From the NCBI GenBank assembly GCA_910576865.1, contig CAJTKE010000020.1, positions 1-48,524 of the forward strand: 48,524 nucleotides of DNA, written 5' to 3'. Made by a program: the position numbers and the translations under genes. This DNA is from an uncultured Oscillibacter sp. (GTDB taxonomy: Bacteria > Bacillota > Clostridia > Oscillospirales > Oscillospiraceae). How positions within the stretch are numbered: the stretch's first letter is position 1; every line of letters begins with the position of its first letter. The notes beneath the pieces are model-generated. The model saw only the letters and a list, made by a program, of their open reading frames with translations. It searched no databases and was not told the origin of the DNA. Positions 39,372 through 48,173 of the stretch are shown in pieces.

Positions 39372-40505
39372 TCAGACCCTCTCCGCCAGCTTCTCACTGT
39401 ACGCCGCCCGGAAGTCCTCGAAGCGTCCCTGGTCCAGGGCCTCCCGGATCCTGGCGGTCAGCTCATTATAAAAATAGAGGTTGTGCAGCACCGCCAGCCG
39501 GAGGGCCAGGGTCTCCTCCGCCTTGAACAGATGCCGCAGGTAGGCCCGGGAGAAACGCCTGCACACCGGACAGCCGCAGCTCTCGCTGATGGGCCGGTCG
39601 TCCATGGCGTATTTGGCGTTCAGGATATTGACCGTCCCCTCCCAGGTGAAGAGCTTTCCGTGCCGCCCGTTCCGGGAGGGCATGACGCAGTCGAAGAAGT
39701 CCACTCCCCGGGCCACGCCCTCAATGATATTGCTGGGAGTCCCCACGCCCATGAGGTACCGGGGCCTGTCCCGGGGCATGTGGGGCTCCACCGCGTCAAT
39801 GATGTCGTACATGACCCGGGTGGGCTCCCCCACCGCCAGACCGCCGATGGCATAGCCGTCGCAGTCCAGCTTGGCGATCTCGTCCATGTGCCAGACACGA
39901 AGGTCCTCAAAGGTCGCCCCCTGGTTGATGCCGAACAGGAGCTGCCCCGGATTGACGGTCCCGGGCAGGGCGTTCAGCCGGTCATGCTCCCGCTTGCACC
40001 GCTCCAGCCAGCGGAGGGTCCGCTCACAGCTGGCCTTGGCGTATTCATACGGGGCCGGGTTTTCCACGCATTCGTCGAAAGCCATGGCCACGTCGCTGCC
40101 CAGGTTGGACTGGATGCGCATGGACTCCTCGGGCCCCATGAAGATCTTCCGCCCGTCGATGTGGGAGGAGAAATAGACGCCCTCCTCCTTGATCCGCCGG
40201 AGGGGGGCCAGGGAAAAGACCTGGAAGCCGCCGGAGTCCGTCAGAATGGGCCCGTCCCAATTCATGAACTTGTGGAGCCCCCCCATCCGCCGGATCAGCT
40301 CGTCGCCGGGACGGAGGTGAAGATGATAGGTGTTGCTCAGCTCAATTTGGCAGCGGACCTCCCGGAGGTCGAAGGCGTCCACGCCGCCCTTGATGGCGGC
40401 CTGGGTGCCCACGTTCATGAACACCGGGGTCTGGACCAGCCCCCCGTGGGCGCAGGAAAATTCACCGCGCCGTGCGCGGCCCTCTGTCTTCAGCAGCTTG
40501 AACAT
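39372..40505 (-). CDS. tgt: Queuine tRNA-ribosyltransferase Tgt
   Basis: Exchanges guanine 34 of GUN-anticodon tRNAs for a 7-deazaguanine. The 377 residues have the substrate site LTDSGGFQVFSLAPLRRI, the nucleophile region MAFDECVEN, GGLAVGEP, YLMGVGTPSNIIEGVARGVD and the zinc cluster CGCPVCRRFSRAYLRHL. Normal family length is about 375-380. ATG at 40505, 23 bases after queA. Confidence 0.96.
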   Translation of the reverse strand: MFKLLKTEGRARRGEFSCAHGGLVQTPVFMNVGTQAAIKGGVDAFDLREVRCQIELSNTYHLHLRPGDELIRRMGGLHKFMNWDGPILTDSGGFQVFSLAPLRRIKEEGVYFSSHIDGRKIFMGPEESMRIQSNLGSDVAMAFDECVENPAPYEYAKASCERTLRWLERCKREHDRLNALPGTVNPGQLLFGINQGATFEDLRVWHMDEIAKLDCDGYAIGGLAVGEPTRVMYDIIDAVEPHMPRDRPRYLMGVGTPSNIIEGVARGVDFFDCVMPSRNGRHGKLFTWEGTVNILNAKYAMDDRPISESCGCPVCRRFSRAYLRHLFKAEETLALRLAVLHNLYFYNELTARIREALDQGRFEDFRAAYSEKLAERV

Positions 40506-40528
40506 CTGGCTCTCCTATTCAGAATATA

Positions 40529-41554
40529 TTATAAAATGAACATGGCGTCCCCGAAGGAAAAGAAGCGGTAGCGCTCCTTCACCGCCTCCCGGTACGCGTT
40601 CAGCACCGCCTCCCGCCCGGCGAAGGCGGACACCAGCATGATCAGCGTACTCTCCGGCAGGTGGAAGTTGGTCACCAGACCGTCCATCACCTTGAAGCGG
40701 CAGCCGGGATAGAGATAGATATTCGTCCAGCCGGACCGGGGCTCCATGTGCCCGTCCTCCCCCGCCCAGCTTTCCAGCGTCCGGCAGGAGGTGGTTCCCA
40801 CGCAGATGACCCGCCCGCCGTCCGCTTTGGTGCGGTTGATGAGCTCCGCCGTCTCCGGCGGGATGGTGCAGAACTCGCTGTGCATTTCGTGGTCCTCCAC
40901 GGACTCCTCCTTCACCGGGCGGAAGGTCCCCAGACCCACGTGGAGGGTCACATAGCCCAGTCCCACGCCCCCGGCGGCAATCTCCTCCAGAAGCGGCTTG
41001 GTGAAGTGGAGCCCCGCCGTGGGGGCGGCGGCGCTGCCCAGAACCTTGGAGTAGACGGTCTGATACCGCTCCTGGTCCTGGAGCTCCTCCTTGATGTAGG
41101 GCGGCAGGGGCATCTTCCCCAGGCGCTCCAAGATCTCCAGAAAAATCCCCTCGTACTCGAAGCGGATCAGGCGGTTCCCGTCCGCCTCTTCCTTCACCAC
41201 CTCGGCGGCAAGGGACCCGTCGCCGAAGGTCATCCGGGCCCCGGCGCGGAGCTTCCGCCCCGGGCGGACCAAGCACTCCCAGACATTGTCCCCCCTGTCG
41301 GTGAGCAGCAGCACCTCGCAGGCCCCGCCGCCCGGCAGACGCCGGCCCAGAAGCCGGGCGGGCAGGACCCGGGAATCGTTCATGATCAGACAGTCCCCGG
41401 GACGCAGCAGGGACGGCAGATCGTGGAAACGCCGGTGCCCCGTCTCTCCCGTCCGGCGGTCCAGGGTCATGAGCCGGGAGCCGTCCCGCCTCTTCATGGG
41501 AGTCTGGGCGATGAGCTCCTGGGGGAGGTCATAGTAAAAATCGCTTGTCTTCAT
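40529..41554 (-). CDS. queA: S-adenosylmethionine:tRNA ribosyltransferase-isomerase QueA
   Basis: Transfers and isomerises the ribose of SAM onto 7-aminomethyl-7-deazaguanine in tRNA, giving epoxyqueuosine. The 341 residues show the classical start FYYDLPQELIAQTP, NDSRVLPARLLGRR, the mid-part HFTKPLLEEI and THVGLGTF-type segment (here LHVGLGTFRPV), and the end FHLPESTLIMLVSAFAG. Nine bases after the SpoIID-like gene. Confidence 0.96.
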   Translation of the reverse strand: MKTSDFYYDLPQELIAQTPMKRRDGSRLMTLDRRTGETGHRRFHDLPSLLRPGDCLIMNDSRVLPARLLGRRLPGGGACEVLLLTDRGDNVWECLVRPGRKLRAGARMTFGDGSLAAEVVKEEADGNRLIRFEYEGIFLEILERLGKMPLPPYIKEELQDQERYQTVYSKVLGSAAAPTAGLHFTKPLLEEIAAGGVGLGYVTLHVGLGTFRPVKEESVEDHEMHSEFCTIPPETAELINRTKADGGRVICVGTTSCRTLESWAGEDGHMEPRSGWTNIYLYPGCRFKVMDGLVTNFHLPESTLIMLVSAFAGREAVLNAYREAVKERYRFFSFGDAMFIL

Positions 41555-41563
41555 GTCATATCC

Positions 41564-42964
41564 TTATCTGATCGTAATATCGGTATAATAGAAGTTCAAA
41601 ATCTCCTGGAAGCCATAGCCCTGTTCCGCCATGGCCTTGGCCCCGTACTGGCTCATCCCCACATTGTGGCCGTTTCCCGTTCCGGTGATGACGAAATTGC
41701 CGTTCTGGCTTCCCCCGCCGGAGGAAGGCCGGGAAGCCTCACAGCTCACCGTCACGGTGCCGGAGGACGTGATCACCGAGGCGGAGTTCCCCCGCAGCGT
41801 GCCGGTGGTCCCGCCGCCGGAAATCACGGAGGCGCCGTCCAGAGAGGACAGCAGTCCGGCGCCGTTGACGTACAGCCCGCCGGAGCCGCCCCGCCTGCCG
41901 TTGATGTCAAAGCGCATGCTGCTGACGGATTTTTGATAGGTGCTGCTGTAGAAGATCATCCGGCAGTCGTCGCCGGTGAAGGTCTTGGTCCCGGCGGACC
42001 CCACGAAAGTCACCTGCCGCACGTTCCCCAGAGGCGTGTACTCCGAGACGTAAACGTCCTGGACCGTCCCCACGGAATGGCCCTTCTGATCCAGGATCCA
42101 GCTCAGCTCCGCGGCGGTATAGGTGACGGACCAGCTGTTGTTGGGAACAGAGGTCCGGGACTCATAGGGGTCGGCCTTTCCCTTCAAATACCCCGTCTCC
42201 GTGCCCCAGACATTGTATCCGTCCTCGGTGGCTCCGCCGTCGGAGGAGTGGTAAACCGCGTCCTGCACCAGCGTTCCATTATAGTAGATGCACAGCCCGG
42301 CGGTGTTCTCCACCGCCCGGTCGCTGTCGGCGGAGGGCTCGTTCCTCCCCGTGCCCCGTCCGTTATAGACCTGACAGTCCACGCCGTTGCAGACGTCGAA
42401 GCCCTCGTCCCGGAGGTGCTTGTTGTGCCCCTGGACGAAGGTCCGGGCGCAGACCGCCTGGGCCTCCAGCGCCGCCAGGGGCCAGTCCCCCGGCATCTCG
42501 TAGGGAACCACGCCCTTCACGTAGTCCTCCAGGTCCACCACGTTGACGACCTTCAAGCCCCCCGCCCCGGCGGGAACGTACTCAAAGCCCCCGGCGTACC
42601 GGTAGCCCTTGAACCAGGTGGAATTCCCGGCGGGACGGACGCCCAGCGGGCGGTCCCCGGCGTTGTGCTCATAGAGAACCTCCGAGGTGTTGGTCCGGGT
42701 CACGGAAATGGAAGACCCGCCGGAGAGGCTCATGGTGATGGTGGTCACATCCGTCCGGCCCAGGGACACGAACCTCCGGTCGGCGTCGTAATACCCGAAC
42801 TCATAGCCCGCTCCCTCGGCGTTCTCCAGATTGGCGGAGGCCAGGGCGGAGCTGCCGTAGCGCAGGCCCACCTTCACCACGCCGTTGGTCACGGCAGAGG
42901 CGGAGGGCGCGCTGAGGGCGAAAAAAGTCACAACGAAAAAGAGGGTCAGCAGCTTGTTTTTCAT
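41564..42964 (-). CDS. SpoIID/LytB domain-containing protein
   Basis: Exported peptidoglycan lytic transglycosylase-like protein of the SpoIID/LytB group, 466 residues. A signal peptide (KNKLLTLFFVVTFFALSAPS, cleaved near ASA) leads to the SpoIID domain: VVDLEDYVKGVVPYEMPGDW with the catalytic-type glutamate, LEAQAVCARTFVQ, DCQVYNGRG, VYHSSDGGATED and the final HNVGMSQYGAKAMAEQGYGF. Between about 360 and 430 there is a Gly/Ser/Thr-rich extra region. The ATG has GGGAGGT. It heads the queA-tgt run. In this clade SpoIID-like proteins act in spore engulfment or germination; here the exact paralogue is uncertain. Confidence 0.9.
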   Translation of the reverse strand: MKNKLLTLFFVVTFFALSAPSASAVTNGVVKVGLRYGSSALASANLENAEGAGYEFGYYDADRRFVSLGRTDVTTITMSLSGGSSISVTRTNTSEVLYEHNAGDRPLGVRPAGNSTWFKGYRYAGGFEYVPAGAGGLKVVNVVDLEDYVKGVVPYEMPGDWPLAALEAQAVCARTFVQGHNKHLRDEGFDVCNGVDCQVYNGRGTGRNEPSADSDRAVENTAGLCIYYNGTLVQDAVYHSSDGGATEDGYNVWGTETGYLKGKADPYESRTSVPNNSWSVTYTAAELSWILDQKGHSVGTVQDVYVSEYTPLGNVRQVTFVGSAGTKTFTGDDCRMIFYSSTYQKSVSSMRFDINGRRGGSGGLYVNGAGLLSSLDGASVISGGGTTGTLRGNSASVITSSGTVTVSCEASRPSSGGGSQNGNFVITGTGNGHNVGMSQYGAKAMAEQGYGFQEILNFYYTDITIR

Positions 42965-43073
42965 GGAACCTCCCAACGATCCCCGGCTTGACGCGCCGGA
43001 AAAATCATGATACCATTACCTACAGCAGACATTTGTCCGCATGTCAAGCACAATTTTTGTCACATGCCCATAT

Positions 43074-43079
43074 TATAAT
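43074..43079 (+). promoter_or_regulatory. Strong -10 box (TATAAT) before asd
   Basis: Consensus TATAAT 71 bases before the asd start. The expected -35 position reads CAATTT, so promoter strength is unclear and an activator is possible. Confidence 0.45.
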
Positions 43080-43150
43080 ACAAGACCGCGTTGAATTCAA
43101 CCAGGAAATCCAGCGGCGTTTCCGCAACAGCGCGGCGAGAGGAGCATACT

Positions 43151-44242
43151 ATGAAGCAGTACAAGGTCGGCGTCATCGGCTGCACCGGCATGGTGGGCCA
43201 GCGTTTCGTCACTCTCTTGGAGAATCATCCCTGGTTCCGCTTGACGGCGGTGGCCGCCAGTGCCCGCAGCGCCGGGAAGACCTATGAAGAGGCCGCGGCT
43301 CCCCGCTGGGCCATGACGTCTTCCATGCCGGAGGAGGCCAAAAAACTGGTCATCCTGGACGCGGAGGCCGACGCGGAGAAGCTGGCCGCTCAGGTGGACT
43401 TCTGTTTCTGCGCCGTGGACATGAAAAAGGAGGACATCCGGGCCCTGGAGGAGAAATACGCCAAGCTGGAGTGCCCCATCGTCTCCAACAACTCCGCCCA
43501 CCGCTGGACGGACGACGTGCCCATGGTGGTGCCGGAGCTGAACGCGGAGCACATCGAAGTCATCGAAGCCCAGCGGAAGCGCCTGGGTACCAAGCGGGGC
43601 TTCATCGCCGTGAAGAGCAACTGCTCTCTCCAGAGCTACGTCCCGGCCCTTCAACCCCTGCTGAAGTACGGGATCGACCGGGCCCTGGTCTGTACATATC
43701 AGGCCATTTCCGGCGCGGGCAAGACCTTTGAGCGCTGGCCCGAAATGGTGGACAACTGCATCCCCTACATCGGCGGCGAGGAGGAAAAGTCCGAGCGGGA
43801 GCCCCTGAAGCTGTGGGGCAAGGTGGAAAACGGGAAGATCGTCACAGCCGCCGGGCCCGCCATCACCGCCCAGTGCTTCCGGGTGGCCTGCCAGGACGGG
43901 CACATGGCGGCGGTGTTCGTGAAGTTCCAGGAGGGCAAAAAACCCACCATCGACCAGATCAAGGCCGACTGGGCCGCCTTCCGGGGCCCCGCCCAGGAGC
44001 TGAATCTCCCCTCCGCCCCCAAGCAGTTCCTGCACTACTTCGAGGAGCCGGACCGGCCCCAGACCCGGCTGGACCGGATGCTGGAGAACGGCATGGCCGT
44101 CTCTCTGGGCCGTCTGCGGGAGGACGCCCAGTACGACTACAAGTTTGTGGGCCTCAGCCACAACACCCTCCGGGGCGCGGCGGGCGGCGCGGTCCTTCTG
44201 GCCGAGCTGCTGTGCGCAAAGGGATACATTGAGGCGAAGTAA
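43151..44242 (+). CDS. asd: Aspartate-semialdehyde dehydrogenase, archaeal/fungal-type long form
   Basis: Reduces aspartyl phosphate to aspartate semialdehyde with NADPH for the lysine, methionine and threonine pathway. The 363 residues carry the NADP loop GCTGMVGQRF (10-19), VSNNSAHRWTDDVPMVVPEL, the catalytic cysteine in VKSNCSLQSYVP (Cys158) and a late GLSHNTLRGAAGGAVLLAE. Sequence details match the archaeal-type (TIGR00978) clade rather than the E. coli form. ATG with AGAGGAGC upstream. dapA follows, so the pair feeds diaminopimelate. Confidence 0.95.
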   Translation: MKQYKVGVIGCTGMVGQRFVTLLENHPWFRLTAVAASARSAGKTYEEAAAPRWAMTSSMPEEAKKLVILDAEADAEKLAAQVDFCFCAVDMKKEDIRALEEKYAKLECPIVSNNSAHRWTDDVPMVVPELNAEHIEVIEAQRKRLGTKRGFIAVKSNCSLQSYVPALQPLLKYGIDRALVCTYQAISGAGKTFERWPEMVDNCIPYIGGEEEKSEREPLKLWGKVENGKIVTAAGPAITAQCFRVACQDGHMAAVFVKFQEGKKPTIDQIKADWAAFRGPAQELNLPSAPKQFLHYFEEPDRPQTRLDRMLENGMAVSLGRLREDAQYDYKFVGLSHNTLRGAAGGAVLLAELLCAKGYIEAK

Positions 44243-44262
44243 GCCCGCTTTCACCAAAGAAA

Positions 44263-44295
44263 AGGCTTGCCGCAGACGCGCGGCGAGCCTTTTTC
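44263..44295 (+). terminator. Terminator or attenuator between asd and dapA
   Basis: GGCTTGCCGC / GCGGCGAGCC hairpin (one G-U pair) and TTTTTC, ending about 16 bases before the dapA ribosome site. May lower dapA relative to asd or end asd messages. Confidence 0.75.
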
Positions 44296-44319
44296 TATGC
44301 GAGGAAAGGAGTTTTTTCT

Positions 44320-45210
44320 GTGAAGCAATCTATCTTTACAGGCTCTGCGGTGGCCATTGTCACGCCGTTCAAGGACGGCGGCGTGGACCTGGAGGCCCTG
44401 GGAAAGCTGCTGGACTTCCAGCTGGAGAACGGGACGGACGCCGTCGTCGTCTGCGGCACCACCGGCGAGGCCAGCACCATGACCTATCAGGAGCGGGCGG
44501 AGACCATCGAGTTCTGCGTCCGGCACGTGGGAGGCCGGGTTCCGGTGATCGCCGGGTCCGGGTCCAACTCCACGGAGAACGCCGTCACCCTCTCCCGGGA
44601 GGCGGAGCGCCGGGGGGCCGGCACCCTGCTGGTGGTAACGCCCTACTACAACAAGGCCAGCCAATCGGGGCTGCTCCGGCACTACCGGACCATCGCGGAC
44701 GCGGTTTCCCTCCCCATTATTCTGTATAATGTCCCCTCCCGCACCGGCGTCTCCATCGCCCCGGAGACCTGCGCCGCCCTGGCGGAGCATCCCAACATCG
44801 CGGGAATCAAGGAGGCGTCGGGAAATCTGGGGAACATCCAGCGCATTCGGGCCCTCTGCCCCGGGGACTTCACCGTCTGGTCCGGCAACGACGACGAGAC
44901 CGTTCCCATCTGCGCCCTGGGGGGCAAGGGGGTCATCTCCGTGGCGGCCAACATCCTCCCGGCGGAGATGCACCGGCTGACACAGCTCTGCCTCAAGAAC
45001 GACTTCGCCGCCGCCGGGGAGCTGCAGGTACATCTGAAGGAGTTCTGCGACGCCATGTTCTGCGAGGTGAACCCCATCCCGGTGAAGACGGCCCTGGGCC
45101 TCCTGGGCTGGCGGGTCGGGGAGCTCCGGTCCCCCATGTGTCCGCCCAGCGGCGAGAATCTGGCGCGCATCAAGGCCGTGCTGGCAAAGTACGGACTTCC
45201 GGTCACATAA
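44320..45210 (+). CDS. dapA: 4-hydroxy-tetrahydrodipicolinate synthase DapA
   Basis: Condenses aspartate semialdehyde with pyruvate, first step to diaminopimelate, lysine and spore dipicolinate. The 296 residues contain VAIVTPFKDGGVD, the GTTGEAST loop (47-54), Tyr136 in LYNVPSRTG, and the Schiff-base Lys164 in IAGIKEASGN. Start is GTG at 44320 with GGAAAGGAG nine bases upstream. Directly after asd. Confidence 0.97.
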   Translation: MKQSIFTGSAVAIVTPFKDGGVDLEALGKLLDFQLENGTDAVVVCGTTGEASTMTYQERAETIEFCVRHVGGRVPVIAGSGSNSTENAVTLSREAERRGAGTLLVVTPYYNKASQSGLLRHYRTIADAVSLPIILYNVPSRTGVSIAPETCAALAEHPNIAGIKEASGNLGNIQRIRALCPGDFTVWSGNDDETVPICALGGKGVISVAANILPAEMHRLTQLCLKNDFAAAGELQVHLKEFCDAMFCEVNPIPVKTALGLLGWRVGELRSPMCPPSGENLARIKAVLAKYGLPVT

Positions 45211-45215
45211 ACAGA

Positions 45216-45239
45216 ACAGCCGCCTGACAGGGCGGCTGT
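45216..45239. terminator. Hairpin terminator between dapA and the lipoprotein gene
   Basis: Perfect nine-base arms ACAGCCGCC / GGCGGCTGT with a six-base loop between convergent genes. T content after it is modest on both strands. Confidence 0.75.
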
Positions 45240-45246
45240 CCTCTTG

Positions 45247-46389
45247 TCACGCTGTCTCTGCCATTTCCCTTTGATAGTCCTCCAGCGCTTTTTCCAATGC
45301 GGCGGCATCGCCGTAGTCCACATTCCCCAGATCGATCTCATCCCAAACCGTGTTTACCAGCTCCCGGGCCTGGTCCAAATATCCATGGACCTCCCGCAAA
45401 AAGGCGGCAATCTCCGGGATGTCAAAGCTCTCATGAATGGGACTGCCGAAGTTGATGTCAAACTCCACGTGGTTTTCCCGGTATATCACCGGCTCCCCCG
45501 TGTCATCCAGGGAAAAAATCCGGTATTGGTAAGCACAGAAGCCCTGGCCCATGCTTGGAACATATTGGAGCAGATAGTCCTTTTCATCCAGCCGGAGGAC
45601 GTAAAGGCTGTTTTGCCCGGCGTGTTGAATCGCGGCGACATCCTCCCACAGGGCCTCTTCCCCATCCAGAACCCGGAGGGTGGAGTAGTCCCGCGCCGTC
45701 CCCGTTCCGCCGGGAAACCAGATCGTCTCCAGCTCCACCGTCTCCGGCCGGCCGTCGTGGGTAAAGTCCCAGCTTCCCAGGGTTTCCAGGGTCTTTTCCC
45801 GGGACTCTCCGGTCACGCCGCCGATGTCCACTTTCCACACGCTGCATTGGTACAAGGCCTGCTCTTCGCCGTCGCCGCCCAGGCCGATCATCAGGTCCAG
45901 GCTGTTCTCCGACTGCCACGCGCCCCAATCCTCCGGCAAAAACGTGTACTCCGGGATGGGGCTCCCGTCCGGCAGGGTGAATTTCCAACTGGCCCAGCCC
46001 TCCGTCTCAAGGATGGTAATGGCGGACCAGGTCCGGGCGCTGTAAGCCAGGGCGAGGAATCCGCCCTCCGGGGACCAGAGGACGGACTGCCAAGGCCAAC
46101 CCTGGTCCTGCCACAGCACCTCCCCCGTCTCCCGGTCTACGATTTGCAGGAACTCCGGGGGCTGTATCCCGCTGACATACTCCCCGCTGGCCCCCTCGGC
46201 TCTGATTTCAAACCGCCCGTCCGGCGAGACGGACTCCCCCTCCACCTGGGCCACCGGCGTGGCGGCGATCAGCGCCTCGTATTCGTCCGGCTCTTCTGTT
46301 TCCGGCGGCGGCGGCTCCGCCGTTGTCCCCGCCTGCCCGCAGCCCGCCAGCAAAAGCACCAGCGCCAAAACACCCAGCAGCTTCCTCAT
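45247..46389 (-). CDS. Lipoprotein of unknown function with VCBS-like motif
   Basis: A 380-residue lipoprotein: signal MRKLLGVLALVLLLAG and lipobox LAGC (Cys17). After a Pro/Glu linker, the mature part is beta-rich with several Trp/Gly blocks (GEVLWQDQGWPWQSVLWSP, SEGWASWKF-type), which suggests beta-propeller-like repeats. A DFTHDGRPETVEL loop recalls FG-GAP/VCBS motifs. No family recognised. A single gene between dapA and the rpmG operon, with its own promoter. Confidence 0.75.
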   Translation of the reverse strand: MRKLLGVLALVLLLAGCGQAGTTAEPPPPETEEPDEYEALIAATPVAQVEGESVSPDGRFEIRAEGASGEYVSGIQPPEFLQIVDRETGEVLWQDQGWPWQSVLWSPEGGFLALAYSARTWSAITILETEGWASWKFTLPDGSPIPEYTFLPEDWGAWQSENSLDLMIGLGGDGEEQALYQCSVWKVDIGGVTGESREKTLETLGSWDFTHDGRPETVELETIWFPGGTGTARDYSTLRVLDGEEALWEDVAAIQHAGQNSLYVLRLDEKDYLLQYVPSMGQGFCAYQYRIFSLDDTGEPVIYRENHVEFDINFGSPIHESFDIPEIAAFLREVHGYLDQARELVNTVWDEIDLGNVDYGDAAALEKALEDYQREMAETA

Positions 46390-46424
46390 ATCCCGTTCCC
46401 CTTACATTATTATATAGTATCGCC

Positions 46425-46453
46425 AGTATAAGGCCCCGCCGGGTTTGGCGCAA
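46425..46453 (-). promoter_or_regulatory. SigA-type promoter of the lipoprotein gene
   Basis: TTGCGC and TATACT with a 17-base spacer on the minus strand. The hexamers are identical to those of the ruvC promoter. Confidence 0.55.
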
Positions 46454-46551
46454 TCTCAAAATGGTTACATTTCTTTACAATCCGGTAACGCCCCCTTGGG
46501 CCCCTGGCGGCGGGGAAGCACAAAATGCAGGAATTTTTTCGGAAAAAAGTG

Positions 46552-46580
46552 TTGACCAGCCCAAAGACTTGTGCTATACT
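46552..46580 (+). promoter_or_regulatory. SigA promoter of the rpmG-secE-nusG-rplK-rplA operon
   Basis: TTGACC and TATACT with a 17-base spacer. The leader to rpmG is about 125 bases and holds a short GCCTTCC / GGAAGGC hairpin just before the ribosome site, but no clear terminator. Confidence 0.75.
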
Positions 46581-46709
46581 TGATGTCACCTGTGAGCGGG
46601 GCTTTTTTGTTGTGCGCTTTTTCGCTTTTCAAGCCGCGGCAGACAGGTCCCGGCAGGGAGGCAGTCGGCCTTCCCCGGAGGAAGGCTAATATAAGGAGGT
46701 GCCGAAACA

Positions 46710-46859
46710 ATGCGAGTCAAAGTGACCCTGAGATGCAACGAGTGCAAGCAGAGAAACTACAATACCATGAAAAACAAGAAAAACACACCGGACAAGCTGG
46801 AGCTGAACAAGTATTGCCGTTTCTGCCGGAAGCACACGCTCCACAGCGAAACCAAATAA
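46710..46859 (+). CDS. rpmG: 50S ribosomal protein L33
   Basis: Ribosomal protein bL33, 49 residues: MRVKVTLRCNECKQRNYNTM then NKYCRFCRKHTLHSETK. Two CxxC pairs (Cys9/12, Cys36/39) mark the zinc-binding form. AAGGAGGT upstream of the ATG. It heads secE-nusG-rplK-rplA. Confidence 0.97.
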   Translation: MRVKVTLRCNECKQRNYNTMKNKKNTPDKLELNKYCRFCRKHTLHSETK

Positions 46860-46883
46860 TTGAGGAAAGGGCGTATTTGAAGA

Positions 46884-47093
46884 ATGGCAGAAGCGAAAAA
46901 GAAGGATCGCGGGCTCTGGTTCCGCGAAATGAAAAGCGAGCTGAAAAAAGTCGTTTGGCCCAACAGACAGACGGTGATCAAGAACACGGGCACGGTGCTG
47001 CTGTGCTCCGCCATCATCGGCGCGTTTATCTGGGTGTTCGACTTTGTGTCCGTCTCCCTGGTCCAGATGATTCTGAGCGCTTTCGGCGCCTGA
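46884..47093 (+). CDS. secE: Preprotein translocase subunit SecE
   Basis: Essential small subunit of SecYEG, 69 residues: cytosolic amphipathic stretch FREMKSELKKVVWPNRQTVI, then one membrane helix (about 36-62, TVLLCSAIIGAFIWVFDFVS). Typical single-helix form of Gram-positives. Between rpmG and nusG. Confidence 0.97.
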   Translation: MAEAKKKDRGLWFREMKSELKKVVWPNRQTVIKNTGTVLLCSAIIGAFIWVFDFVSVSLVQMILSAFGA

Positions 47094-47103
47094 GGAACGG
47101 AAG

Positions 47104-47628
47104 ATGGCAGACAGCGCGAAATGGTATGTCGTGCATACCTACTCCGGCTATGAAAACGCCGTCAAGACCAGCATTGAAAAGCTCGTCACCGGGCGGAACA
47201 TGGAGGACATGATTCTCCGGATGGAGATCCCCATGGAAAACGTCACGGAGATCACCGAGAGCGGCGCTTCCAAGGAAGTGGCCCGGAAGGTCTTCCCCGG
47301 CTACGTGCTGATCAAGATGATCATGACGGACGAGACTTGGCACTTGGTGCGGAATGTTCGGGGCGTCACCGGCTTCGTGGGCACCGCCAACAAGGCCATC
47401 CCCCTGACGGAGGAAGAGGTCCTGGCCATGGGCATGGAGAAACACGAGATCGTCGTCAAATACGGTGTCGGCGACCACGTGCGGATCATGGACGGCCCGC
47501 TGGCCAGCTTCACCGGCGTGGTGGAGGAGATCGAGCCGGAGAAAAACCGGGTCAGCGTCATGGTTTCCATGTTCGGCCGGGAGACCCCGGTGGACCTGGA
47601 GCTGGATCAGGTCGAAGTTCTGAACTGA
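47104..47628 (+). CDS. nusG: Transcription termination/antitermination protein NusG
   Basis: NusG, 174 residues: NGN domain (KWYVVHTYSGYENAVKTSIE, PGYVLIKMIM, VRNVRGVTGFVG) and C-terminal KOW domain (GDHVRIMDGPLASFTGVVEE). Links RNA polymerase to Rho or the ribosome. Ten bases after secE. Confidence 0.97.
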   Translation: MADSAKWYVVHTYSGYENAVKTSIEKLVTGRNMEDMILRMEIPMENVTEITESGASKEVARKVFPGYVLIKMIMTDETWHLVRNVRGVTGFVGTANKAIPLTEEEVLAMGMEKHEIVVKYGVGDHVRIMDGPLASFTGVVEEIEPEKNRVSVMVSMFGRETPVDLELDQVEVLN

Positions 47629-47710
47629 GCCGCGCGCACGCGCGCAGGTGGGAGGGACGAGAGAAACCGTCCCGCCGAACCACATTTTAAATCGTAGGAG
47701 GTGCCGCTCC

Positions 47711-48136
47711 ATGGCACAGAAGATCACTGGTTATGTAAAGCTGCAGATTCCCGCGGGCAAGGCGACGCCCGCTCCCCCTGTCGGCCCCGCTCTGGGCCAG
47801 CACGGCGTGAACATCGCCGCTTTCACCAAAGAGTTCAATGAGCGCACGAAAAACGACGCGGGAATGATCATCCCCGTCGTCATCACCGTTTATGCGGACC
47901 GCTCCTTCTCCTTCATCACCAAGACGCCTCCGGCGGCGGTGCTGATCAAAAAGGAGTGCAACATCGAGTCCGGCTCCGGCGTGCCCAACAAAACCAAGGT
48001 GGCCACCATCTCCAAGGCCAGCATCCAGAAAATCGCCGAAATCAAGATGCGGGACCTGAACGCCGCCAACCTGGAGTCCGCCATGAGCATGATCGCCGGG
48101 ACCTGCCGGTCCATGGGCGTCATCGTCGGCGACTGA
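47711..48136 (+). CDS. rplK: 50S ribosomal protein L11
   Basis: Ribosomal protein uL11, 141 residues: YVKLQIPAGKATPAPPVGPA, LGQHGVNIAAFTKEFN, and the C-terminal RNA-binding domain with GTCRSMGVIVGD. Binds the GTPase-associated centre of 23S rRNA. Start ATG with GTAGGAGGTG upstream, about 80 bases after nusG. Confidence 0.97.
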   Translation: MAQKITGYVKLQIPAGKATPAPPVGPALGQHGVNIAAFTKEFNERTKNDAGMIIPVVITVYADRSFSFITKTPPAAVLIKKECNIESGSGVPNKTKVATISKASIQKIAEIKMRDLNAANLESAMSMIAGTCRSMGVIVGD

Positions 48137-48173
48137 CCAACATTTCAAGAGCGGCCGGATCGCCGCTCCATAC

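Noticed and set aside
40661..42991. A 776-codon plus-strand frame opposite queA and the SpoIID-like gene
   Set aside because: Covers two clear genes on the other strand; composition artefact.
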